Positions 54,668 to 64,000 of a DNA stretch of 64,000 nt are shown piece after piece (positions within the stretch are counted from its first letter, which is position 1; every line of letters begins with the position of its first letter). The stretch spans positions 1,364,001 through 1,428,000 of the forward strand of contig CP160629.1 in NCBI GenBank assembly GCA_038993745.2, in the 5' to 3' direction. Below the pieces are notes generated by a model. It did not search any database, was not told the DNA's origin, and worked only from the letters and a program-made list of their open reading frames with translations. This DNA comes from Aliivibrio fischeri. GTDB taxonomy: Bacteria > Pseudomonadota > Gammaproteobacteria > Enterobacterales > Vibrionaceae. The position numbers and the translations under genes are program-made.

Positions 54668-57600
54668 ATGACGACGCGTGATCCTATTGTTCCTGTACTA
54701 CTTGAGAAAGTGTACGCTCTTATTGCTGAAAAGCTTGAAATGCCTCAACAATCCCTAATAACGCAACTTGCTCAGCGTTTATTTGCTAACATTGATGATG
54801 ACGATTTACTGCAACGCAATGAATCAGATATGTATGGTGCAACACTCAGTCTTTGGAACCACTTATCTGATGTTAAAATATCAGATATTTCGGTTCGTGT
54901 TTTTAATCCTAAACTCAGTCAAGATGGGTGGCAGTCAACACATACTGTAGTTGAGATTGTTACACCAGATAGCCCATTTTTAGTTGATTCCGTAAAAATG
55001 GCTTTAGCTCGTTTAGACATGACGAGCCATTTTATGCTTCACGGACCACATTGTTTTGGCCGTAACGAAAGCGGTGAGATCATTTCAGTCTGTGAGAGTA
55101 ACGCTGGGATGCAACAAACTCTATTCCATTTTGAAGTTGATCATTTAAATGACAAGGTTGAAATGGAAAGGCTTCAAAATGAATTGCTTATTGTTCTACA
55201 AGACATCCATCGGTCGTGAATCAATGGAAGCCGATGTCAGATAAATTGACAGAGGTAATTGAAGAGTTAAAAACGTCGGATTTACCAATAGTAAAAGAAG
55301 AGATAGATGAAGCCATTTCATTTCTTTCTTGGCTTAAAAATCACAACTTCACTTTGATGGGTTATAAGAACTTTGATTTACAAGCAGTAGAAGGTGATCA
55401 TGAGTTGGTTCCAACCCAAGAGGAAGGGTTAGGGCTGTTCTCGTTAGCGTCACGAATTCATACGACAAAGCTTTCCGAAATGCCATCTTCTGCACGAGCT
55501 GCAGCAAAGAAATCAGATCTTCTTATTCTTACCAAATCAAACACCAAATCACGAATTCACCGTCCTGCTTATACTGATTACATCGGTATCAAACGTTTAA
55601 ATAAAGAAGGTAAGGTAATAGGCGAGCATCGCTTTACAGGTCTTTATACGTCAACAGCATATAATCAAAGCGTTTCAAACATTCCATTATTGAGTAATAA
55701 AGTTGAACGTATCTTGGATGCGAGCAAATACATTAAGGGCTCACACTCTTATAAAGCTCTGCATAATATTCTAGAAACGTACCCACGAGATGAATTATTC
55801 CAAGCTAATGAAGAAGAGATGCTTGAAGTTGGCGTAGGTGTGGTAAAAATGCAAGATCGTGATTTATTGCGATTATTTGTCCGTCGTGACCCATTCGGAC
55901 GCTTTTTCTCATGCATGGTGTATGTCACTAAAGAGCGTTATAACACAGAGTTACGTCGACAAACTCAACGTATATTACAAAATTATTTTGGCTCAAAACA
56001 AGAAGTTGAATTTACGACTTTCTTCTCTGAAAGTGCGTTAGCAAGAACGCATTACATCGTTCGTGTCGATAATAATAATGGCGATATTAATGTGAAAGAC
56101 ATTGAAAATAATCTAATGGAAGCCGCTTCAACATGGGATGATCGTCTTTGTGATGTGATTGTTGCTAATTTAGGTGAGAGCAAAGGAACGGCAATAGCTA
56201 AACAGTATCAACGTGCTTTTCCTCGCTCGTATAAAGAAGCGACATTACCAGGTTCAGCGGTTGCGGATATTGAACGATTAGAACTGCTAAACGATGATAA
56301 CAAATTAGGTATGCTTTTCTATCGTCCACAAGAAGAGAAGAAAGGGTCAGCCAACGTTAAATTAAAATTGTTCCATCGTGATGAGCCAATTCACTTATCT
56401 GATGTGATGCCAATGCTTGAAAACCTAGGGTTACGAGTTATTGGTGAGTCACCATATGCGGTGAAAAAGAGTGATGGATCGGTTGATTGGATCTTAGATT
56501 TCTCGATGATTCATAATGGATCAGCTGAAGTGGATCTTCGTCAAGCTCGTGATCGTTTTCAAGAAGCGTTTGCTCAGATTTGGAATGGTCAATTAGAGAG
56601 TGATGGTTTTAACCGATTGGTTCTAGGTGCTGGTTTATCTGGCCGTGAAGTGACTATTTTACGTGCTTATGCGCGTTATATGCGTCAAGTTGGCTTCCCA
56701 TTTAGTCAGCAATATATTGAAGATACATTATCAACCCACACTGATTTAGCGGTTTCTGTGGTTAAACTGTTTGAACTCCGCTTTGATCCTAAATCGAATT
56801 GGTCTGATAAAAAAGAACAAAAACAACTAGATGCCATTTATTCAAGCTTGGATAAAGTAGAGAGTCTAGATGATGATCGTATTATTCGTCGTTATGTAGA
56901 AATGATCGTTGCGACGTTACGTACCAACTACTATCAAACTGCAGAAGATGGGCAAGCTAAGCCTTGGTTATCGTTAAAGATGCAACCATCAAATATTCCT
57001 GAAATCCCAGCACCAGTACCTGCGTACGAAATTTTCGTTTATGCGCCAGATATTGAAGGTGTGCATTTACGTGGTGGAAAGGTAGCTCGTGGTGGATTAC
57101 GTTGGTCTGATAGACAAGAAGATTTCCGAACCGAAGTGCTTGGCTTAGTTAAAGCACAACAAGTTAAAAATACGGTTATTGTTCCTGTTGGTGCAAAAGG
57201 CGGTTTTGTTTGTAAGAAACAGCATAACTTTACGACTCGTGAAGATATCTTCGCTGAAGGTCAACGCTGCTATAAACAATTCATTCGAGCGTTATTGGAT
57301 GTATCTGATAATATTATTGAAGGCGAGGTGGTTCCTCCATCTAATGTTGTTCGTCATGATGACGATGATCCGTATTTGGTTGTTGCAGCAGATAAAGGTA
57401 CCGCAACCTTCTCTGATTTAGCTAACTCAGTATCAGAAGAGTATAACTTCTGGTTAGGGGATGCATTTGCTTCCGGTGGTTCTAATGGTTATGACCATAA
57501 AGCCATGGGTATTACAGCAAAAGGGGCTTGGGAGTCGGTAAAACGTCATTTCCGTGAAATGGGAATTGATTGTCAAACAACTGATTTTACAGCCATTGGT

Positions 57601-59504
57601 GTTGGCGATATGGCTGGTGATGTGTTTGGTAATGGTATGCTTTTATCAAAACACATTCGATTACAAGCCGCATTTAACCATTTACATATATTTATCGATC
57701 CAAATCCTAATTCTGAATTGACTTGGCCAGAGCGTAAGCGTTTATTTGAGCTTCAGGGATCGAGTTGGGAAGACTACAACAAATCATTGATCTCTCAAGG
57801 CGGTGGTATTTTCTCTCGCCGAGCGAAATCGATCGAACTTTCTCCTGAAATTCAGAAAATGTTAGGTACTCGCAAGCAATCTCTTGCTCCAAATGATCTT
57901 ATTCAGATGATCTTAAAAATGGAGGTTGATCTGTTATGGAACGGCGGGATTGGTACTTACGTTAAATCCAGTAAAGAAACCAGTGTTGATGTTGGTGACC
58001 GTGCTAATGATGCCTTACGTATCAATGGCTCAGAGCTAAATGCTAAAGTGGTTGGCGAGGGTGGTAACTTAGGCATGACTCAATTAGGGCGTATTGAATA
58101 TGCACTAAAAGGTGGTCGAGTTAACACCGATTTTGTTGATAATGTTGGTGGGGTTGATTGTTCTGATAATGAAGTAAACATTAAGATCTTACTGAATGGC
58201 TTAGTGGCTAATGGTGATCTTACTTATAAACAACGCAACGTACTTCTTGAGAAAATGGAAGATGAAGTCGGCGAAATTGTTCTTGATGATGCGTATTGTC
58301 AGTCTGAATCGATCTCTGTAACAGAGCAACAAGGTACATCATTGGTGAAAGAGCAGATCCGCTTTATTCACCATTTGGAAAAACAAGGTAAGTTAGATCG
58401 TGCTTTAGAGTTTATTCCAGACGATGAAACTTTAATTGAGCGTGAGAAAATGGGGCAGGCATTAACTCGTCCAGAGCTTTCTGTTCTTGTTGCCTACGGA
58501 AAAATGGTATTAAAAGATCAGCTAGCTTGTGATGAAATCGCAAATAATCCGTATCATGCTGATTTATTAACAACGTATTTCCCAACTGAGTTACAACGTA
58601 ACTATAAAGCCGCAATGGATAACCATCCATTACGTTCAGAGATTATTGCTACCTGTTTAGCCAACCAGATGGTTAATGAGATGGGATGCAATTTTATCAC
58701 TCGTCTGCAAGAAGAAACTGGTTACGCTGTCACTGATATTGCTAATGCGTATGCCGCAACTCGAGCTATCTTTGAATTTGGTGATTTATTTAAGCAAATT
58801 CGTGAGTTGGATAATACGGCAACAACGGAAGCACAATATGAAGCCTTCTTTGCAATGCGCCGTACAATTCGTCGTGTTACTCGATGGTTATTGCGTAATG
58901 GCTCTCAAAACATGTCCATTCAAGCACTTATCGAAAAATACAAATCAGCGGTTGATGATATTAAAGTGAATCTCGATGGGTATTTGGTTAATGATGAGGT
59001 GGTGGAACATATTGAGCAGGCTAATCATTACTTTGAATTAGGGTTCCGTGTGAACTTGGCAATGTGCTAGCACGCTTAAGTAGTTTATATTCAGCAATGG
59101 ATATTTCAGAAGTTGCAGAAGCTGCAGGGCAACCAGTGTCTGTCGCATCACGTTTATACTATGTATTAGGTGATAAATTATCGCTTCATTGGTTCTTGAA
59201 ACAAATTAACAACCAAGGAGTTGATAATCATTGGCAAGCCTTGGCTCGAGCATCATTTAGGGAAGATCTTGATTGGCAACAACGTCAATTAACGACCTTG
59301 GTTTTAGCGGAATATAAAGATGATACAAGCATCGAAAATGCAATAGAAGAATGGTGTTTGAATAATGCTGCTTCTGTTGAGCGTTGGGAAAACATCTTGA
59401 ATGAATTTAAGGTCGGTTCAGTGCACGAATTTGCTAAATTTTCAGTCGCATTGAGAGAATTAACCTTATTAAATTTGAGTTGTTCTTCTGCTTTAGCAAG
59501 ATAA
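54668..59504 (+). CDS. gdhB: NAD-specific glutamate dehydrogenase, large (180-kDa) type (two frameshifts in this sequence)
   Basis: Catabolic enzyme converting glutamate to 2-oxoglutarate, ammonia and NADH. Three frames (to 55219, 55216-59070, 59064-59504) make one protein of about 1612 residues if one G is restored near 55210 (DIHRVVNQWKPM) and one at GGG 59041-59043 (LGVPCELGNVLARL). Seen: N-terminal ACT-like regulatory part, catalytic core with ARGGLRWSDRQEDFRTEVLGL and PVGAKGGFVCK (catalytic Lys, about 830-845), NAD-binding GVGDMAGDVFGNGMLLS (about 975), and GEGGNLGMTQLGRIEY. ATG 54668 has GGAG 11 bases upstream; the in-frame start at 54599 falls in the putative operator. A terminator follows. 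Confidence 0.95.
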
Positions 59505-59536
59505 AAATAGGGTAAGCCAAACGTTTGCTCTTCTAT

Positions 59537-59570
59537 AAGGAAAGTGATTTTTTATTCACTTTCCTTTTTT
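59537..59570 (+). terminator. Intrinsic terminator of gdhB
   Basis: An 11-bp perfect stem (AAGGAAAGTGA / TCACTTTCCTT) with an 8-nt loop and T tract. Confidence 0.9.
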
Positions 59571-59692
59571 ATTATCTCGATAATTTTCTCATTTACTTAC
59601 ATTTTTAATCGTAAGAAGTGAATATTTAATAATTGCGATAAATATAAGGTGTCAGTTTGCAATAATTAATTATGAATAAAGTACGATTAAGT

Positions 59693-59754
59693 TTGAATTG
59701 TGAATAAAATCAGTGAATAATGTCTCCCCGTTTATACGGGACTTAATTTTGGAG
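59693..59754 (+). promoter_or_regulatory. pyrD promoter and possible CTP-sensing leader
   Basis: TTGAAT (59693-59698) and AATAAT (59716-59721) are 17 bp apart. The start region is GTCTCCCCG, so initiation would fall in a C run. The leader can form CCCG-TTTATA-CGGG (59727-59740), and CTCC (59724-59727) is complementary to the ribosome binding site GGAG (59751-59754). In E. coli, pyrC and pyrD use C-versus-purine start-site switching with a hairpin that hides the Shine-Dalgarno; the layout here allows the same. Confidence 0.5.
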
Positions 59755-59759
59755 TTACA

Positions 59760-60770
59760 ATGTTATATCGCATCGCCAGAGCTGGCATTTTCAAACTTGA
59801 TGCTGAAAAAGCACATGACCTAGCAATTCAAAATTTCAAACGCTTCAACGGCACTCCTCTTGATATCTTCTATCGTCAAAACCTTGCTTCTAAACCGGTA
59901 GAAGTGATGGGTATTAAATTTAAAAATCCTGTTGGCCTTGCTGCTGGCCTTGATAAAAACGGTGAATGTATTGAAGCATTTGGCGCTATGGGGTTTGGAT
60001 TTGTAGAAGTCGGCACTGTAACACCTCGTCCTCAATCTGGTAATGATAAACCACGCTTGTTCCGTCTTATTGAAGCTGAAGGTATTATCAACCGTATGGG
60101 ATTTAATAACCTAGGCGTAGATAACCTTGTTGAGAACGTTAAGAAAGCAAAATACGATGGCGTTATCGGCATTAACATTGGTAAAAACAAAGATACACCA
60201 ATTGAAAAGGGCACGGAAGATTACCTAATCTGTATGGAAAAGGTATATCAATATGCCGGTTATATCGCGGTGAATATTTCATCTCCAAATACTCCAGGAC
60301 TTCGAACTCTTCAATATGGTGAAGCGTTAGATGATCTTTTATCTCAATTAAAAGAGAAACAAAAAGAGTTAGCAGAGAAATACGGTAAGTATGTTCCTGT
60401 TGCACTTAAGATCGCTCCGGATCTAGAAGACGATGAATTGACACAAATTGCTGAATCATTGATCAAATATAAAATTGATGGGGTGATTGCAACAAACACA
60501 ACATTAAATCGTTCTATGGTTGAAGGCATGAAGCATGCTGAAGAGATGGGTGGCTTAAGTGGTCGTCCTGTTCAAACACGTAGTACTGAAGTTGTTCGTC
60601 GCCTTAAAGAATTACTTGGCGATAATCTACCAATTATTGGAGTAGGTGGTATTGACTCTTATGTAGCAGCAAAAGAGAAAATGGTTGCTGGTGCAGAGCT
60701 AGTTCAAGTCTATTCTGGCTTTATTTATAAAGGTCCAGGTCTGGTTCGAGATATTGTTAACAATATTTAA
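59760..60770 (+). CDS. pyrD: Dihydroorotate dehydrogenase (quinone), class 2
   Basis: Membrane-associated FMN enzyme oxidising dihydroorotate to orotate in pyrimidine synthesis, passing electrons to quinone. 336 residues, the same as E. coli. N-terminal amphipathic membrane part ([23 protein letters not shown]), then [62 protein letters not shown] (catalytic Ser in the SSPNTPG loop), [16 protein letters not shown] and GVGGIDS. GGAG lies 6 bases before the ATG. The gene is followed by zapC, as in enterics. Confidence 0.97.
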   Translation: MLYRIARAGIFKLDAEKAHDLAIQNFKRFNGTPLDIFYRQNLASKPVEVMGIKFKNPVGLAAGLDKNGECIEAFGAMGFGFVEVGTVTPRPQSGNDKPRLFRLIEAEGIINRMGFNNLGVDNLVENVKKAKYDGVIGINIGKNKDTPIEKGTEDYLICMEKVYQYAGYIAVNISSPNTPGLRTLQYGEALDDLLSQLKEKQKELAEKYGKYVPVALKIAPDLEDDELTQIAESLIKYKIDGVIATNTTLNRSMVEGMKHAEEMGGLSGRPVQTRSTEVVRRLKELLGDNLPIIGVGGIDSYVAAKEKMVAGAELVQVYSGFIYKGPGLVRDIVNNI

Positions 60771-60812
60771 GGCTGAAATTTCAACAGTAAGTTGATTACA
60801 AGTGATTTTAAT

Positions 60813-60843
60813 AAAGGGGAGAATAATATTTTCCCCTTTTTTT
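60813..60843 (+). terminator. Intrinsic terminator of pyrD
   Basis: An 8-bp perfect stem (AAAGGGGA / TCCCCTTT) with an 11-nt loop and seven T residues. Confidence 0.85.
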
Positions 60844-60986
60844 ATTGCTAACCTCTTGTAAAATTAACAGTTAATTGCATCAATGAATTTTTTACGCGAA
60901 AACAGATGGAAATTTTCGCTATAAAATTGCATCCATTGATATTTGGCTGGCACGGGATTTTTCCCATTTTCAAGAGAGAATTCATA

Positions 60987-61529
60987 ATGCTTAAACCTAG
61001 TGATACATGGACTTGGTATTACGATAATAAAGCACAATCTCTAATGCTTGATTTGGGCATGGATATGGTCTTTTGTGTAAACCTTCCACATAAAGTATTA
61101 GTCGAAGGCGCATTTTCTGAATGCAAATTCTCTGTAGATGATGCATCTGCCTATCAAATGTTCGTTGAACACATTTCTTATCTCCCTCTATCTGAACCTC
61201 GTAAAGTAGAGCTTGCTCTTAATTGTGTAGCAGCTAAACGTTTTCATAAGCCTATGCTTCCTAAAAGCTGGTTTTTTGAGACTCAAAGCGATGCAGGCTA
61301 TGCTCCTGAGGAAGGTGAAGTTATCTCTCTTAAGAATGATTTAGGGGAAGGGCACTTCATTATTGTTGAAAACTACGAATGTGCAAGTATGTGTATGCTG
61401 GTGGACATGGACGCTTTCGCTCTAAATCCGACTAAATACATGGCCTTTTGTGAACCAATTAAAGTAATGCATGACCGCATGGCTCCAATGCAGGTAGTCA
61501 ACTCTTCGTACTATGCAATGGTAGGTTAA
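60987..61529 (+). CDS. zapC: Cell division protein ZapC
   Basis: FtsZ-bundling protein that stabilises the Z ring at midcell. 180 residues, equal to E. coli ZapC. Seen: [66 protein letters not shown] and [16 protein letters not shown] 60987 with GAGAGA upstream is taken; an in-frame extension to 60906 adds residues not found in the family. It lies between pyrD and rlmKL as in enterics (ycbX, which sits there in E. coli, is absent). Confidence 0.93.
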
Positions 61530-62159
61530 GGCAAAACGACGTTTCTTTATCCTTAATTTATCATTTGTTTTTGCTTTATTTCCCTTTCTAATTATATCGT
61601 TTCCTTCCTTTGATGCAGCTACCAACCAGCGCTTCTCTAATTAAATACATACCTCACATAGTATTAATACGCACCTATAGAACGGCCAGATACCGTCTTA
61701 TTGGATTGTATTTATCTATCTAATCGTTTGCTTGAAATAGGTAAGTTAAATCGTAGTACTTAAGATTTTTAAAGAGGCTGCGATGAAAACGCTCAACATT
61801 TAAACTCTTAAAAGTGAGACCTAGAGCCAAGAAGTATAAAAAAACAACACTCAGAACAATAGTTTAGTACGTCTATAAATAGGCCTTTTCATTATTATTT
61901 TCCCTGTTTCCCATGTTTTGTAAGTAAATTACATAGCTAATTTTCTATTGGTATAGTCCAGAATTCACGATGGGTATTGCGCTATTTTGTGTTTCTTTGT
62001 GGAAACGAAGTTTGGACTTGATCTCTTGTTTGATTAATAAGTTTTTGTTTTAAAAGAAATTAAGTGGATAAAAGAGTTGTCATTTATCTGCTATCTAAAT
62101 GTCCTATTTCATATAGATTCATGTATAATGCGAGGCAATTTAATAACGAAAAGAATCCC
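61530..62159. other. 630-bp intergenic region before rlmKL
   Basis: AT-rich, with no credible gene. TATAAT at 62124-62129 lies 31 bp before rlmKL and may be its -10 box, but the -35 is poor. A 6-codon ORF with a good Shine-Dalgarno at 61783-61803 is noted but not called. The length is unusual for this neighbourhood, so a small RNA is possible but not shown. Confidence 0.4.
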
Positions 62160-64000
62160 ATGAAAAAATACTTAGCCATTACTTCTAAAGGCCTTGAAAA
62201 CTTACTTGCAGATGAACTGATTGCACTTGGTGTGACTGACCCTAAAGTGGTTCACGCTGGTGTTAAATTCGAAGCACCAATCGAGGTCGTTTATCGTTGT
62301 TGTTTGTGGAGCCGTATTGCTTCACGTTTCATTCAAATTCTTTCTGAGTTCGATGTCCGTGATGATATGGACTTATACCTAGGCGCATCTTCAATTAACT
62401 GGCCTAGTTATTTCTCTGCTGATAAAACGCTAGTGGTGGACTTTAACGGTACTAACCGTGAGATTCGAAATAGCCAATACGGTGCATTAAAAGTAAAAGA
62501 TGCAATTGTTGACCGTTTTACAAAAGCGGACTTAGCGCGTCCAAATATCAGTAAAGTAGAACCAGACTTACGTGTTCATATGCGTTTATCAGGCGAGAAA
62601 GGGATTCTTGGCTTTGATTTGGTGGGTTCTGGTTTGCACCAACGTGGCTACCGTACTGAGGCTGGTCGTGCGCCACTTCGTGAAACTCTAGCAGCAGCAC
62701 TTGTTATGCGTAGTACATGGGATGAGTCAAAACCTCTACTAGATCCAATGTGTGGTTCTGGTACCTTACTGATTGAAGCGGCACTAATGGCATGTGAAAT
62801 GGCTCCTGGTGTTAAGCGTGAGAAGTGGTGTTTTGAAGCACTAAATGATTTTGACGCTGAGCTTTGGGCTGAGATTCGTTCTGAGGCTCGTGTTAAGAGT
62901 CGCCGTGGCGTTAAGAAAGTAGATGCTCGTTTCTACGGCTTTGATCGTGATTACCGTGTTATTCAAACCGCTCGTGAAAATGCGCGTCGTGCTGGCGTGG
63001 AAGATTTAATTACTTTTGATGTGGGCGATGCTACGAAAGTTGAGCGCCCAGAAGGGTTTGAGAATGGTGTTATTCTTTGTAACCCTCCTTATGGTGAGCG
63101 TCTAAGTACAGAGCCTGCATTGATTGCACTGTACAGCGAATTTGGTCGCCAATTAAAAGAAGTATTTGGCGGTTGTACGGCATCTATCTATTCAAGCAAT
63201 GATGATCTACTTGCTTGTTTACGTATGCGTGCAGATAAGCAATTTAAATTGAACAATGGTGCATTACCTTGTGTTCAGAAGAACTACTCAATTACTGAAT
63301 CTGCTGAACGTAAAGAAGCGGTAAGCATTGAAGTTGCTCCTGAGTTCATGAACCGTCTTAAAAAGAACATAGGCAAGATTGGTAAATGGGCACGTAAAGA
63401 GAAATTAGATTGTTACCGTATCTACGATGCTGATTTACCAGATTACAATGCGGCAATTGATGTCTATAAAGATTACATCATCATTCAAGAATACGCGGCA
63501 CCAAAAACGATTTCTGAAGATAAAGCGCGTCGTCGTTTAACGGATATGATCCGTGCAACAGTTCTAGTAACGGGTGTTGAAACTAATAACGTTATTTTAA
63601 AAGTTCGTCAAAAACAATCTGGTAAAACCAATATCAAAAACTGGCAGAGAAATCTCGTTACTTTGATGTTGAAGAGTACGGTGTAAAACTGATTGTTAAC
63701 CTACAAGATTACTTAGATACCGGTTTATTCTTAGATCATAAATTGACTCGTAAAATGTTAGGTGAAATGGCAGCAGGAAAAGATTTCCTAAACTTATTTG
63801 CTTACACAGGTTCAGCAACCGTTCACGCTGCTTGTGGTGGTGCTAAATCTACCATGACGATTGATATGTCTCGTACCTACTTAGAGTGGGCGCAGAAGAA
63901 CATGAATACCAATGGTCAGACAGGTACACAACACCAGTTCTTACAAGCTGATTGTTTACAATGGTTACAACAAGCGGACGGTGAATTCGATTTAATCTTT
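62160..64000 (+). CDS. rlmKL: Bifunctional 23S rRNA methyltransferase RlmKL (frameshifted here; 3' end outside the window)
   Basis: Two-domain enzyme making m2G2445 (RlmL part) and m7G2069 (RlmK part) in 23S rRNA. ATG 62160 starts [19 protein letters not shown]; then a THUMP domain about 45-155, [38 protein letters not shown] (AdoMet site) and [13 protein letters not shown] (catalytic NPPY). At 63628-63629 one C is missing ([24 protein letters not shown] is restored by adding it), and the RlmK part goes on to the window end with [37 protein letters not shown]. The full length should be about 700 residues; some 90 are beyond the edge. Confidence 0.95.

Noticed and set aside
61422..61625. Short minus-strand ORF at the end of zapC
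   Set aside because: It overlaps zapC, the product has no family features and no Shine-Dalgarno is seen.
61783..61803. Six-codon ORF with a good AGAGG site, possible leader peptide
   Set aside because: Too short, with no attenuator hairpin after it and no biosynthetic gene downstream.
4589..63700. Broad pseudogenisation of the chromosome
   Set aside because: All breaks are one-base losses in otherwise well-conserved frames with kept catalytic residues; decay would also give insertions, nonsense codons and larger deletions.
1..64000. CRISPR array or rRNA operon
   Set aside because: No regularly spaced repeats and no rRNA sequence were seen.

Overview
This window is an AT-rich chromosomal segment from a gamma-proteobacterium of the Vibrionaceae, most likely Aliivibrio (the Vibrio fischeri group). 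The evidence is a periplasmic class II cAMP phosphodiesterase (CpdP) of the type first described in V. fischeri, the large NAD-glutamate dehydrogenase next to pepN and a DUF2835 gene, and the neighbourhoods pheT-ihfA, msrC-proQ-prc, letA-letB-rsmF and pyrD-zapC-rlmKL. The genus is an inference, because there is no rRNA gene in the window.

Layout. 1-13.2 kb is core: pheT (cut by the window edge), ihfA, astE, an M3 oligopeptidase, yajQ/aroH, a stand-alone PEP-binding domain protein, a membrane protein of unknown function, cvfB and a Cache-GGDEF diguanylate cyclase. Two tRNA-Val(GAC) genes at 13.35-13.58 kb mark the left edge of an accessory block (13.7-21.8 kb). This block holds a LysM/peptidoglycan-binding/GH19 cell-wall hydrolase that looks like a secreted antibacterial effector, an overlapping exported partner (probable immunity protein), scars of an hsdM gene and a helicase gene, a complete McrBC system and an omptin outer-membrane protease. 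From 22 to 40 kb come small metabolic and stress modules: a LacI-controlled nhaC-patB operon, cpdP, a TetR regulon (DUF417, VOC, glutaredoxin, VTT membrane protein), a lipoprotein amidohydrolase, a MATE pump, SOS-controlled umuDC, a PheC-like periplasmic protein, a TauE-type permease, efpL and thrE. From 40 to 64 kb the window is core again: rsmF, letB, letA, an ABC exporter, msrC, proQ, prc, pepN, a DUF2835 gene, gdhB, pyrD, zapC and rlmKL (cut by the window end).

Sequence quality. At least 14 places in 11 loci need exactly one extra base to restore a full-length family member, and no place needs a base removed. Most lie in short homopolymers. This points to systematic one-base deletions in the sequence, not to gene decay, so I report these as single genes with a frameshift. 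One such deletion makes letA and letB look like one fused 1279-residue protein.

Regulation visible in the sequence: a near-perfect LexA box before umuDC; an 18-bp perfect LacI-family palindrome before nhaC-patB; three copies of a TetR-type operator (AAACTAAAC-n-GTTTAGTTT) that link the DUF417/tetR divergent promoters to the glutaredoxin operon; a possible start-site-switch leader before pyrD; and many bidirectional intrinsic terminators between convergent genes. No CRISPR array, intact insertion sequence, prophage or rRNA operon was found.
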